Below the pieces are notes generated by a model, which was not told the origin of the DNA, made no database searches, and was given only the letters and a program-made list of their open reading frames with translations. From Cacajao melanocephalus (taxonomy: Eukaryota > Chordata > Mammalia > Primates > Pitheciidae): DNA of 64,000 bases. Shown piece by piece: positions 23,171 through 36,150 of this stretch. The stretch covers positions 29,394 through 93,393 of the forward strand of contig CAUYLG010061929.1 of NCBI GenBank assembly GCA_963573385.1, in the 5' to 3' direction. Both the position numbers and the translations under genes were made by a program. The stretch's first letter is position 1; every line of letters starts with the position of its first letter.

Positions 23171-25724
23171 GCTCTGTAGGCTTCCTTGAAATGGCATGGC
23201 ATTGGTATTTGGATCAGTTAGACTCTGACCAAGAGAAGCAGAATGGTTACGAAGCTAAAGGAATAAGAGATTGACTAGAGGGTGCATCCTTGCCCCATCG
23301 TGGGAGGAGCTGGGAAGTGAAATCTGGGAGGGCACTGTGTGGGGTCAGAGGCAAGAGTTCACTTGGGACCCGCCGGGGGAGCTGGTGGAGACATCTGTGG
23401 AGGGCTGTTGCCTTTGACCCAGGGTGAGTTGTGGGGAGGAGGGAACAGGAGAAAGTGGCACCTGCGGGGACACAGTGGCCATCTCTATCCCCACCACACT
23501 GGTGCCCTCCACCACAGAGCTGCACCTGAACCTGGTCCAGCACTTGGACTGAACCAGGTGCAGGTGTGACTGAAGCTGAAGATGAGAATGAGTGGAAGCC
23601 AGAGGTGACAGCAGACTGGCTGTGGCGGATGGCATGGAGGTGACTCAGTGGACAGTGGCCATGCGTAAGCCTTAGCCAGCCCCTCCCGCAAGCCCCTCCA
23701 CCTCTGCGTCCCAGCTCCTGTGCATATTTCCCCCTCAGCCGGCCCTAGCCATTTGTCCTCTTGTGAGAACGAGTCTGCTAAGTGCAGGATGAGTGGACAT
23801 CCTTGTAAGTTCCCTTCAAGTCTCAGCTTACACATCAAAGGACACATTCCCTGGCCAGGCGGAGCCCCAGCCGTGTGCCCGGGGCACCTCACACTGCCCT
23901 GATCACGCATCCTTCACCTTTTTTGCAGCTGCTCGTCCTCTGCAGGATTGTAAGCATTCCCCGGGAGCCAGGGCCCAGCCTGTTTCCAGCTATGTCTCCG
24001 GATCTAGCCCCAGTGGCGCTGCAGAGTCCTCACGCACGAAATAATTGACAAATGAAGGGATGGACCTGGGTCTGCTTTTCTGAAAACCATCTTAAGGCTG
24101 CTTGGGTGATGACTGGTACTTTTTGGTTCTAACGATGAGGAATGGCTCTGTAGATGGGTTCTCATGGATTAGACCTGCCCAAATCTAACCACCTTCAGTG
24201 GTGACTTTGTCTTGGGACAGAATTGTTGTAAGGAGGCAAGGTGGGGCAGGTAGGGGGCCCTCAATTCCATAGGCTGATCACTACTGGGGGACAGTCTAGC
24301 CTGGACACCCCTAAAGGAGGCAAGGTGGGGGAAGCGGGATAGGGGGTGGGTCCTCAATTCCAAGATACAAAAGGCCCAATGTAAGTATGTCTTAAACAAG
24401 GTGGGAGTTTATTTCTCTCATATAAACCAAGTCCAGAAGGAAGTGATCCCCTAAGTACCCAGGGGCCCAGAGTCCCCAGATTCACAGCTCTGTCCTTGTT
24501 AAAGAACTGGTCATTCCTCTTCCTCATGGTCGGACATGGTGACACCCACATTTCAGGCAACAGGAAGGAAGGGGGACAAAGAAGAAATGCCAAGTGCACC
24601 ACAGGGCACTTCGGCTTACTTCCTGCTCCCTAGCCCTTGCTCCCATGGCCACATCTGGTGGCAAAGGAGGCTGAGAAAGCGGTGTTGATTCTGGGAGGCC
24701 AAATGCCCAGGTAGACATGCTGCTGCCATGGAGGACCAACAGGAACGGCTTTGGCGGGCACCAGCAGGCAGTGCCCGGCTGTGTTTTGGAGAAGGCCCGG
24801 GTCTTCCTTCTCACTCCCTCTTTCATATGCAGAATGGGCAGGAGATCGGAGGCCCCTGGCCCTGTGTTCTCATGTCAAGAGAGTGAGGACGATCACCTTC
24901 AGCTTTTCCTAGAAATGGGGCAAGTTGGTAGCCTTGTGTTGCGATTGGATTATTTGTACTGAAAGGCACGAAGTTGTCCATGATACAAATATCAATAAGG
25001 AGGGAGTAGTTGGCACTTAAATGTATCGGAAAGAAAACAAAGACACAACTTCCCAAAACCAAGGGAAGTTTATTGTGATTCCAAGGCCATGGTGAGAAGA
25101 CAGAGAAGCCTGTGTTTGTACGCAGGGTCATGGGTTTATCACGGCCGCTATGTGGCCATTTTTGCTGCATTGCAGTTGAAGAGTGCATTTACTGTAGGGT
25201 GGGAATCTTAAATCTCCCTTCCAAAGCATGGGTCTCCAGAGAGCATGTTAAAGACAGAGAACTGTTCCCCAGAAGGCAGATTCGAAGCTGCTTGTAGCTG
25301 AGTTTATTTTGTTTGATTAAGAAATGCTCAGCCAAAGATTTCCTCCTGTTCTCGTGCTTTTGGACTTGAGAACGTAGAGAGTAAGTTTGCCTCTGAAGAG
25401 AACATCCAGGGGGATGTGAACAAGAGATCCTCCCTGTGGCTTGTCCCTTTGTTGCCCTCTGGGGTGGGGGGTGATGGCTTTGGGGCCCAGGTGAATCACC
25501 CTAAATTCCAAGTGGTCAGTGAGGGGTGGAGGAAGGTGAGGTGGGAATGCTGTTTGGTAAAGGAGGTGCAGCGTGCTGTCGCGTCAGCTGAATTCCACTT
25601 GAAAAATGAAATGCTGATCCTGGGGGCCTGGGCTATTTTTATTCCTGCCATTGCCACTGTTGCCTGGGAGCTGGCATACACAAGTGTGTGCCATTGTGCT
25701 GGGCATTGCAGGGTTGGGGCTTGT
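23171..25724. other. Unassigned stretch with small inverted and direct repeats
   Basis: No coding exon is supported. It contains an imperfect hairpin at 23523-23566 and a short direct duplication at 24219-24362. The part at 24380-24700 has the feel of an old LTR ('GGAGTTTATTTCTCTCATAT', 'CCCACATTTCAGGCAACAGG') but I cannot assign it. Confidence 0.35.
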
Positions 25725-25779
25725 CTTATTCCATTTTCTGTTGCTTCTATCAGAATACCTGAAATTGGGTAACACACTC

Positions 25780-25811
<32 letters not shown>

Positions 25812-26170
25812 TTTGTTTCTTATAGTTCTGGAGGCTGGGAAGTCTCAGGTCCAGGGGCCACATCTGGTGAGGGTCTTCTTGCTGTTGGGGACTCTCTGCA
25901 GAGAATGAGATGTGCAGGGCCTCACATGGTAAGGGGCTCCATGAATGCGCTAGCTCAGGTCTCTCTTCGTCTTCTTAAAAAGCTGCCAGTTCTACCCCCA
26001 TGATAACCCAATAACCTGCTAATCCATTAATCCATGAATAGATCAATTCATTCATGAGGGCAGCGCCTTCATGGCCCAATCACCACTTAAAGGCCCCACC
26101 TCTCAGTACTGCCACATTGGGCTTACATTTCAACATGAGTTTTGGAGGGAACAAACACTCAAACCATAGA
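25725..26170 (-). mobile_element. MaLR LTR with an internal poly-T tract
   Basis: 'CTTATTCCATTTTCTGTTGC', 'AATACCTGAAATTGGGTAAC', then about 25 T residues (from 25780), then 'ATAGTTCTGGAGGCTGGGAA', 'TTCATGGCCCAATCACCAC' and 'AGGCCCCACCTCTCAGTACT'. It is the same family and orientation as 21289-21682. The T tract lies where the consensus has an A/T-rich link, so it may be an expanded run. Confidence 0.82.
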
Positions 26171-27790
26171 AGGGCTTATTTTTTTTAGCTCTATCTCCTT
26201 TCCTCTAAGCCCTTACGCTCTTTGGCAGGCCAGAGAGGCAAACACGGGAATATGATATAAGTCCATCAATGAAGGGAATAAAATATAAAGCATTAGCCAC
26301 CCCCATTAATTTCGTGCATACTGTGAGGTCGGTCCGGAATACACAGGTCTCAATTCATCCTCTGACAACGGCCACAAAGGGCAGAAATTGTTTTCTTACT
26401 TCAGAGATGAGCAGAACGAGGTTGTGGATGGAACTTGCCTTCTGGTCTGTGTGCGACGGGATTGGGGCTTGCAGTGGGGCAATCAGGAGGCGGAGCAGCC
26501 CAGTGCATTAACACTATCATTGGGCATTTGTACAGGAAAGGGAAGGTGCTCCCCCTCAAAGGTGGGGGCTTTGAGGGCTGTGATGGGTGGAGGGCACAGC
26601 GACATCCCATACTGTATCGCCTCCACCCCACACACAAGCCAGCTCAGGGCAGCCTCTCTACCCTTAGAAGTAGCGACTGTGCTTGACAAGGGCCCTCTAG
26701 CTGACCCTGCCCCGGCTTTCCTGTGGTATTGTTTATGCCAAGACAATATCAGCACTTTAGCTTTGGGTCAGAATACAGAATTCACCTTGGAGTGTGAGGT
26801 CTCCTTTCCAGAACGTTTCCCTTTGAGTGCACACCACCAGTTTAACCCTTCATCATTTGGATCTGTGACTTTTTTCATGTCTACTGGTTTCTTACGCTCT
26901 GGAGAGGAGGAGGCACACAGTCCGCCAGTCCTCTGCCAACAGCAGAGAGCAACAAGTTCTTCTAGGCCGATTGACAGATTTAATAATAAAAAAGTTACTT
27001 CTTCACCTGTGGTAAGCAAGGTAAGCAATGGATTGCTGGGTCCAATGGTATTTCTGGTTCTAGCTCTTAAAAGCAGCACCTTTATTTCGGTAATCATTTG
27101 GTTTTTATTTCCTCCCGTGGCTAAAAAATACATGAAACAGTACACCCTTTACTTTTGCCGAGCTATTCACAGGCCAATGTATTTCCTACTACACCGGCCT
27201 GTGTATCTTCCGTCCTAGAAAACAGATGCATGTAAGCTGTGGTTGCACAGAAGCAGCACTACACAGACGCTGCCCATTGCATCCCCAGTGCAAACAGTGA
27301 GTTCTCATTCATCAGATAATTATTTTTACATGGCCGTGCATAAATAGTCGGCAGGTTCTGCCCCAAGGAGCCTTTGTTTCAGGGCTTTCCCACATTTTCT
27401 TCCAGCTGTTTTCTTGTTTCAGTGAATCAAAACATTTCTAATGTGGCTACTACGTACTACAAGCAATATTGAAAATGTATAAATCATCGTCCCTGCCGTT
27501 AAGGAACTTACAATCCGGTTGCAACTCATAATCAAGTTGTGAGGCCAAAAAGAATCAAGAGCACACCAAATAACCCAGAATTATAAAGGCAATACAGCAG
27601 CAAAACCTCCCTTTCAAACTGCAGGTTGGAATCCATGAGTGGGTGGGTTGTCAAATCAGTTTCATGGGTCACAGTCAGCATTAAAAAAATAACTAGACTA
27701 GGAAGGGTCAGAGTATCTCCAATGCAGTAAGAATAAGAACTCTTTTTTGAAAATTTGGTTCTGTCTTACATATAAGGATAATCTGTTTCT
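26171..27790. other. Unassigned; holds a 276-codon open frame
   Basis: The region from 26388 to 27218 (plus strand) is open for 276 codons with an initiating ATG. Its start overlaps a possible reversed MIR (26345-26430). The translation has a hydrophobic segment near its C-terminal third ('VFLVLALKSSTFISVIIWFL') but matches no family I know. No exon boundaries, promoter or polyadenylation context make it a gene. The segment 27440-27600 resembles minus-strand L2. Confidence 0.3.
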
Positions 27791-27793
27791 GGC

Positions 27794-28083
27794 CAAGTGT
27801 GGTGGCTCACGCCTGTAATCCCAACATTTTGGGAGGCTGAGGCAGGAGGATTCTTGAGGCCAGGTTCAAGATCAGCTTGGGCTACATAGTAAGACCCCAT
27901 CTCTACAAAAAATTAAAAAATTAGCTGGGCATGGTGGTGCCTGCCTGTAGCCATAGCTATTTGGGAGACTGAGGCAAAAGGATCGCTTGAGCCCAGGGGT
28001 TTGAGGCTGCCGTGAACTATGATTGCACCACCGTACTCCAGCTTTGGTGACAGAGTGAGACCCTGTTTCCAAGAAAACAAAAA
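27794..28083 (+). mobile_element. AluJ
   Basis: Plus-strand Alu dimer with J-type wording ('GGGCTACATAGTAAGACCCC') and flanking direct repeat GGATAATCT(G/A)TTTCT. Confidence 0.94.
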
Positions 28084-28237
28084 AAGGATAATCTATTTCT
28101 TACTGTGGCTCATAGTCAAATGTTTGAAAACTTCTGATATGTGATGCATGAGATGAGCCAGGCCTGGCACGTGAAGGAATGACACATGAAGGATTCTTAC
28201 CTTGTGTTTGGGCCATGGACTCTTGAGAGCCATGTGA

Positions 28238-28603
<366 letters not shown>

Positions 28604-28679
28604 CTTGGTAAATCTTGATGGACTCCACAGCCTATTCACAAGTCCTGGCTAAATCCCTCTGATCTAAACCAGCAAGAAA

Positions 28680-29350
<671 letters not shown>

Positions 29351-30886
29351 GTCTGGAATTAATCTATGAAGAAGTTTGTGGAAGAACAGGAGGTTCATTT
29401 TGTAGTTAAGGGACTTGCATGAGTATATAAGCCCAGTATATTCCCCTAGCATTCTTTCTGCAAACAAAGGTCTCTGTGACACTAGAGAGCAACTCCAAGT
29501 TAGGGAAGGGCGGGGTGGAGGGCGGGGCTGGAAGAGAAGGGGCTCATACTTTGTTTGCCAGCGTGTTCTTTGGCCAGCGGTTTGGTGATGGCAACAGGAG
29601 TCCCTGAAAGGCTCTGGGAGCTCTGTTCACAATAGAAACGGCAGGCGAGGCATGTTGGGGGGAACTGGAGCAGGGAGCGAATGATTCTTGAAACAAAGCT
29701 GGGGCCTCTGGAGGCGAGGGGTCTGCGCACACAGAGTGGCTTTGGAAATACAGGAGAAGGCGGCCCAGGAGGGTGCTGGGAGGAGATGCGTGACAGTCAC
29801 AGCAGAGAAGAAGGCCCAGCAGGCCGTGACGAGGGGCAGGGGACTGTGTATACACACCCAGCCCCACCTGGGTCTGCATTCGGTGGGTTTGACAGCCCCA
29901 CTCCATAAGCACCTGCCAGGAAGGGCCTTAACCTTAGCAGCGTGTTCGCAGCCTGTGTCCTGACTGTGGCTTGCTGTGCTTCAGATGACCCAGCCACGGA
30001 GCTGTTGCTAATGGCCTGGCCCTGAGCCCTAGTGCTTGGTGCTGTCCATCGGTCGTGACCCCTTGTTTCCCCTGTGTCCCCTGCCCATTGACCTACATTC
30101 GCTCTCATACCCTAGACCGAGCTTCCTCCATTCTGTCCATTCTGTCTGGGTCACACCTTGTCTCCTTCAGGGCCCTGCCTAGCCTGGGCTCCTGTGGCCT
30201 CATTTCTGCTGGGCTCCATTGAGTCTGCCAGCAGGAAACAAACCCAGGACCCCCCAGCCTGCTTCAGGCTCAGGAACCTGAATTAACGACATCTGTGTCA
30301 GCTCTGGAGGAGAAGAAGGCAGTCAGGAACCTAACGCTCCTTCACTCTTGATAGGCACTACTATGAATCTGGGTTACAGTCAAATTTGTATGTGATTATC
30401 TGGGTGAACTCTTTAACTATTTGTTTGTAATACCACTAAGTATTTCCAGATGTCAGCACAACATGAAGACCTTGCTGCTGTGATGGGACATTCAGTGTTG
30501 AAACTTGTTTTTTAAATAAGAAAAATGCATACAGGGAAATTAAATCTCCCATCATAAAGATCCTGCATGATTTGCCAACCACAAGTTTTTGCTGGGCCGG
30601 GACCTATGTCTCCTCCCAGCACTTATTCCTGCTGCTCAGACTTCAGTGATAAAGTTACTCATTAGCTCCAGATACTAGCATTACCAGAGTCCTGTTCATT
30701 GGTTCAGTGATTTGGCACCCAGAGAAAAGCAAAGGCAATTTCAGAATTCTAGTAACCCCCCAAATAGAACCAAATAATAGTCCTGACCTCATGAGGCCAT
30801 CATGAAAATGAAAGGAGACAAGGTGTAGAAAGCACCCAGTACAGCTCTGGCATCTACCGAGGTCTCTGCCAAAACCGCTGTCCCAC
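29351..30886. other. Unassigned stretch
   Basis: No repeat is recognised with support. Several 75-120-codon frames on both strands match nothing known. Confidence 0.35.
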
Positions 30887-31184
30887 TTTTTTTTTTTTTT
30901 TTTTTTTTTGAGATGAAGTCTCACTCTGTGGCCAGGCTGGAGTGCAGTGGTGCAACCTCCGCTGCAAACCTCGCCTCCCGGTTCAAGTGATTCTCCTGTC
31001 TCAGCCTCCCAAGCAGCTGGGACTAAAGGCGTGCGCCACCACATCTGGCTAATTTTTGTATTTTCAGTAGGGATGGGGTTTCACCAGGTTGGCTAGGATG
31101 GTCTTGATCTCTTGTCTTCGTGATCTGCCCTCCTCAGCCTCCCAAAGTGCTGGGATTACAGGCATGAGCCACCACGCCCGGCCG
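30887..31184 (-). mobile_element. AluS
   Basis: Minus-strand Alu with a long T head (about 22 T) and 'GATGAAGTCTCACTCTGTGG', ending 'GAGCCACCACGCCCGGCC'. The usual 'GATCTCGGCTCACTGCAA' box is damaged to 'GCAACCTCCGCTGCAAACC'. Confidence 0.93.
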
Positions 31185-31190
31185 ACCTCT

Positions 31191-31192
<2 letters not shown>

Positions 31193-31222
<30 letters not shown>
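31193..31222. repeat. Poly-T tract
   Basis: An uninterrupted run of about 30 T starts only nine bases after the preceding minus-strand Alu. It is probably an expanded homopolymer or the A-tail of a lost element, and is likely length-polymorphic (inference). Confidence 0.9.
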
Positions 31223-31225
<3 letters not shown>

Positions 31226-31934
31226 GAAGGCCATGAAATACCAGACCAACAGAGTTTCACAGTATCTGGGGCAGTGCCACTGAAGCCTGTGACATGGGTT
31301 TTATCAGTAGTTGAGAAATTGATCAAGAAGATGCTATGCAGGAAAAGAAACAGGTAAAATAAACAGGAGTTGTACAGCTGGAAGACCTCGGTTTGAATCT
31401 TAGCTTGGTTTCTTCCTACCTTCTCAGACTCAAGGTGGTTTTTAAAAAAATTATTTTATTTTGCCTGCGTTTATCTGGGCAACGGTCTCGTTTTTCCTAT
31501 GTGACTTTTTCTTTAGGACGGGAAACGGGTCTGATGTTCCAAAGCTCAGAGTTCCAAACACCAGACTATATGGGTGTCCAGGGAGCAATGGAAGCAGTGG
31601 TCGCAGTGCTGATCTGGGAAATCTGAGTGCCTGATCCACCAGAGGACTTTAGAAATGTATGGTTCTGTACTTAGGAAGCGGCCAGCCTTTCTGGAGTTGG
31701 CTGTGCTTTTGGGGGAAAACAGCTGAAGAAATATAAGGGTTAGGCCAGGACCCACACCCAGGCCACCAGGCTAGCCAACCCCAAGGATATACTTGGCCTT
31801 GTGTATCCTTTGCTGGAAAATGGATTCTCAGGGAGGAAGCATTTGGTTGGATGACGTTCATTCTTGTCTCCCCAGGTTGTAGGATCAAGCAGACATTTTT
31901 CCACATAGAATGCTAGTTCTTTAAGACACAGGCT
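31223..31934. other. Unassigned stretch
   Basis: No recognised repeat or gene. Confidence 0.35.
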
Positions 31935-32235
31935 GGGCTGGGCACGGTGGCTCACGCCTGTAATCCCAGTGCTTTGGGAGACCGAAGTGGGTGGATCACG
32001 AGGTCAGGAGTTTGAGACCAGTCTGGCCAACATGGTGAAATCCTGTCTCTACTAAAAATACAAAAAAATTAGTCGGGTATGGTAGCAGACACCTGTAATC
32101 CTGGCTATTTGAGAGGCTGAGGCAGGAGAATGGCTGGAACCTGGGAGGCGGAGGTTTCAGTGAGCCGAGATTGCGCCATTGCACTCCAGCCTGGGCTACA
32201 AGAGCAAAAGTCCATCTCAAAACAACAACAACAAC
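31935..32235 (+). mobile_element. AluS
   Basis: Plus-strand Alu dimer ending in an (AAC)n tail (AACAACAACAACAAC), flanked by the direct repeat ACACAGGCTGGG. Confidence 0.93.
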
Positions 32236-32664
32236 ACACAGGCTGGGTGACATATTTCCTTCTAGTGACAATATTTCCTTATGGTGGCATTTTCCTTGAT
32301 TGGCTCCATGCAGAATAGGAGGTTGTAGACCAGGAGGACAAAGTTTCTGCTGCGGCACCTGGCGTGGTACTTGATGCATGCAAGGTGCTAGACAATGTTT
32401 GTGACAAGGATGCACACGAAATAGTCACCCTTGAGTGGCTGCAGTAAAGTAGCCCTTGTCATGGTCCTCTTCTGCATTCATTCTTCATGCTGGGTGGCAT
32501 GAAGAGAGAAATAAAAGCCACCTTTCTTGCCAGGGTCTTAGTACTATTCTGCTGCTCTTATCTTTCAAGTAAGGGAGAACATCTAAGAAAACTTGTCACC
32601 GTATTCATTCTAGAATGTTAGGAATTTAATGCTTCACCTGCTACGCTGAGTGGTCTTGGCAGGA
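32236..32664. other. Unassigned stretch
   Basis: No recognised repeat or gene. Confidence 0.35.
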
Positions 32665-32870
32665 GGTTCAGGGCTAAGTGGGCTGGGTATAAATCAGGAT
32701 ACTGTCCCTCGCTAGCTGTGAGGCTGTGGACAATTTACTTCATCTCTCTGAGCCTTAATTTTCTCACCTGAAAATTGGGGATGCTAATTAATACTCTTCC
32801 ATCTCCTTTCCAGGTTTCACAGGATTAAATGAAATTATTAAGACAAAGCTCTTGGCTCAGTGAGGGCATG
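32665..32870 (+). repeat. MIR
   Basis: 'TAGCTGTGAGGCTGTGGACA', 'ACTTCATCTCTCTGAGCCTT', 'TTTTCTCACCTGAAAATTGG' and 'CACAGGATTAAATGAAATT' are in MIR order. Confidence 0.85.
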
Positions 32871-34502
32871 CGGCCACCATCCCAGTGCTGCACACTGGGG
32901 CCAAGAGCTGGAAAATCATTGACATGATTTTCTCTTTTGCCTTCCAGAGCCTATAACCTTTATGCCAATTGGCTGGTGCTACAGTAGAGGAAAAGCTTAG
33001 GATTTGTTACAGGAAAGGAGCTCTCCATCATTTGGTTACCTCGTTTCAAAACAGGGAGCTGACTGAAGGTAGAGTGAGAGCCTGTATTTTAGACAAGGAG
33101 AATGCATTCCGGTGATACAATGTTTAGCAGGGATGCTAAGCCAGAGCCGGGGGAGTGGCCTTCCTTCCAGCAGGCAATAACAGGATGCATTTTCTGCAGA
33201 GAATTTTAAAACGAGTAAAATTAACCAAATATTGAGTCGACTTTTTATGACCACCAAGCCCAGGCAGTGTTAGATAATATCCGTGATAAAAGTCATCCTT
33301 GTGCAAAAAAACTTTTGCTCTAAGTTCTGAACAATTGGTACAGTTACTGTTGAGTTGTAACAAAACAAGTAAGCATCTTAGCAATTTTAAATGTCTTCTT
33401 TAATAAGGAATTGTATTCTTTGCAGAAAGTAATTTGGAGAACGCCCAGGTATGCAGGTTTGTTCCCCCAACACATATCCAGAACCACGTTTCATTTTGGG
33501 AGTGAATTCATAGTGAACTGGAAGCATTCATTCTGACTGTGGTTGTAGTTTATGACTTCAGTCCCTGGGTACAACACATTCCTTTAAAAAACGGTGTATC
33601 AATTTAATAGAATATTATCCAATGGCCAACAAAAATAAGAGATTTATATAAACTGATACATAGTACAATACAGTACCTATGATACAATCTCCAATGTATA
33701 GTGGAGTAAGCAACCTGCTGAACATTTAACAATATTTTAAAAGGCGATGTGTGTGCATGTATATGTGTGTAGACATACATACACACAGATGCTTTGTACA
33801 TCAACAGAGTATTTTTCAAAAGACATAAAAATTTCTGTGGCTTCAGAAGGAAGAATGATAGCTTGTAATTGTAAAGGCAAAAAAATAAAGTTGAACTACC
33901 TCGATTCTGTCATTCCATATCACTGCTGGAAGATTTTGTTTATGTTAAAAATTTAACACATGGAAGCACAGTAGGAATTGCAAGGTGTAATATTTTGTTT
34001 GGTGAGTACAAATTTTAGTTCATACATAAAATATTTTTCTGTGTCTGAATAGTATTTTCAGCATTGGCATTTATTTTTCTTTCCAAATTTTGAGTTGTTG
34101 ATTTTAAAGATACAGGACCCATCCAGAAAGTAATTGCCATTACTGATTATCATGTGATCCTTACATGAATGGTTTTGTAGCACGCAGGGGTTGTTAAATG
34201 TTCTTCTCTCGGTGTCCGATACACTGTGTTCCACGGACTTTTAATCAAAAATTTAAAAATGCTTTTCAGGCATTTTTTAAATTTTGTCCTCACCAGATTT
34301 GCTTGGAGGAACAATTTAATCAACATTTCCAAATCGGTCACCTTTGGGGTCACGCTAGAAGGCTTTGAGTGATTCCAGGAGCACCCACCTTATTAATTCT
34401 ACCAATGTCATACTGACTCCCATTTCCAACAGCAGCAAGGCGCTTCCTACTTACTGATACTGTGGTTCCTAGAAAAATATCATTTTATTCTGTTTTTTAC
34501 AC
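32871..34502. other. Unassigned, AT-leaning stretch
   Basis: No gene or strong repeat match. A short TG/CA-like alternation occurs at 33746-33788. Confidence 0.35.
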
Positions 34503-34752
34503 ATGGGGTCTCGCTATGTTGCCCAGGCTGGGGTGCAGCAGCTATTCACAGGCACGATCCCTTTACTGATGGACTTGGGAGTTTTGACCTGTTCCGTTTC
34601 TGATCTGTTCACCCCTCTTAGGGAACCTGGCGGTCCCTGGCTCCCAGGAGGTCACCACAGTGATGCCCATCTTAGTGTGGTCACCTGATCAGCATCAAGC
34701 AATCCTCCTGCTTCAGCCTCCGGAATAGCTGGGACTACAGGTGTGCAGCCCC
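34503..34752 (-). pseudogene. 7SL RNA (SRP RNA) pseudogene
   Basis: Read on the minus strand this is a decayed copy of 7SL RNA, the RNA scaffold of the signal recognition particle. Unlike Alu, it keeps the S-domain: the plus strand shows 'GGGAGTTTTGACCTGTTCCG', 'TTTCTGATCTGTTCACCCC', 'GGAACCTGGCGGTCCCTGG' and 'CAGGAGGTCACCACAGTGAT' between the Alu-like ends. About 29 bases are missing near 34699, between 'GATCAGCAT' and 'CAAGCAATCC'. The 5' end of the RNA (right side) is degraded after 'GGGACTACAGGTGTGCAG'. Total length is about 250 against about 300 for the functional gene. With these losses it is almost certainly a retroposed, inactive copy. No 7SL upstream promoter is visible. Confidence 0.92.
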
Positions 34753-36068
34753 ATTCCCCAAAAAATCCTTTTATTGTAGAGATGAAAGGCTAAACATAAA
34801 TGCTATTGAGGCAGCATTTTGAGTGGCTGGAAGCTCGGCCAAAGGAGCAGGGAACGTCATTGCTGGGAGCCCTCTCTGTTCTGGTGAGGGGAGAATCTGA
34901 GGAGTCCACCAGGAATTCGAGATCCTGAAGTAAGGCAGAGAGCTCTTCCTTGGTGGGTACAAGAAGAGGAAATCAGGAGTAAAGCGTCCAAGGACCCCTC
35001 TCATCTTCCTAAGGTGGATCCTGTTTCTTCGAGTGGGCAAGGCTATGCTTTGGTCATGAAATTGAAGGCAGAGCCACTTCACACAGTGTACGGCAGGTCT
35101 TTTTTCATCCCCTTCCCTTGGTGAGTGCTGCATCTAGGATTATAAAGGACCTCTCCCATTTCCTTTCTGGAACTGCATTAGGAAAGGTATTGTCTTGTAG
35201 CAAGGCTTCCCAACGTATGGGCTAAGAACTGTGCCAAATGCATTTCAGCTATGCCAAAATTCTGTGACTCCCACCTCCTTGGGGCCAGCGGCAGCCAGGA
35301 GTCCTGGGCCAATCACCAGCTTTAAGCAGCAGCCTCCCATTTACCCTTCCATGCCACAGAAATACTACTTTATACCTGGGCCATTTTGTGTAAAAGGTTG
35401 AGAAGAATGACCCCCAGGGGCAAAGACAATACTATACCTGCTGTTTGGGAGAAATGAATCTGTTATGTGCAGATAAGAAAAAGGTGGTGTGACCTGTTGT
35501 ATGACATAGTGAAAATGATCTTTGGTGGTGCTATTGCTTCCAGACGAATTTGAGTGTTTTGCAACCCAGCATCTTGGGGGGTGTGTGTGGCTGGCTGGAA
35601 AATGCATCCCTTTGTGACGTGAAGCTCAGCTGTTGTTTCCCAGCCTGGGATGTCATACGGCCTTCTGCCACCCCACACCTCTTCACTTTCTCTTTCTGTG
35701 AAGCGTTCACAGATACAGCAGCTCAGTTCCCACGGCGGTTCTTTTTCTTCCAGAAACAAAGAAAAGGCCATGGGCTTTGGTGCCCGGTGATGCATGCCAT
35801 CTAAGGGATATAATAATAAGATGTTTGGGCCCCTGTTTCTGGAGTAATAGCACCCCTGTGTTTGAGGTTGATGGCGACAGTTTACGGTTATTGTCGAATT
35901 GTGACCTATGAATGAAATCCAATTCAATAACTTCTTTTGGGGGATATCCAGCTGTTGATGAAACCATCCAGACTTCAGCCATAATCTGTTGAGGTCTCAC
36001 ATTCTCTTCCCATGTGTAATGAATGGAAGAGTGGAAGCTACAGTACCTGGGGAGGCTTGTCAAGTGCA
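34753..36068. other. Unassigned stretch with overlapping minus-strand frames
   Basis: Two overlapping minus-strand open frames (35463-35927, 154 codons; 35707-36063, 118 codons) run through the right half in different phases. Neither resembles a known protein and no repeat family is recognised. Confidence 0.35.
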
Positions 36069-36150
36069 GTCAGTCAACAAATGCTGATTGAACGGCTCCT
36101 GTGTCAGGCACTGAGCTATGTGCTGGGTACACAAGACTCGTGAGAGAAGC
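36069..36150 (-). repeat. L2 LINE 3' fragment
   Basis: 'GTCAACAAATGCTGATTGAA' and 'CTCCTGTGTCAGGCACTGAG' are the reversed L2 tail. Confidence 0.75.
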
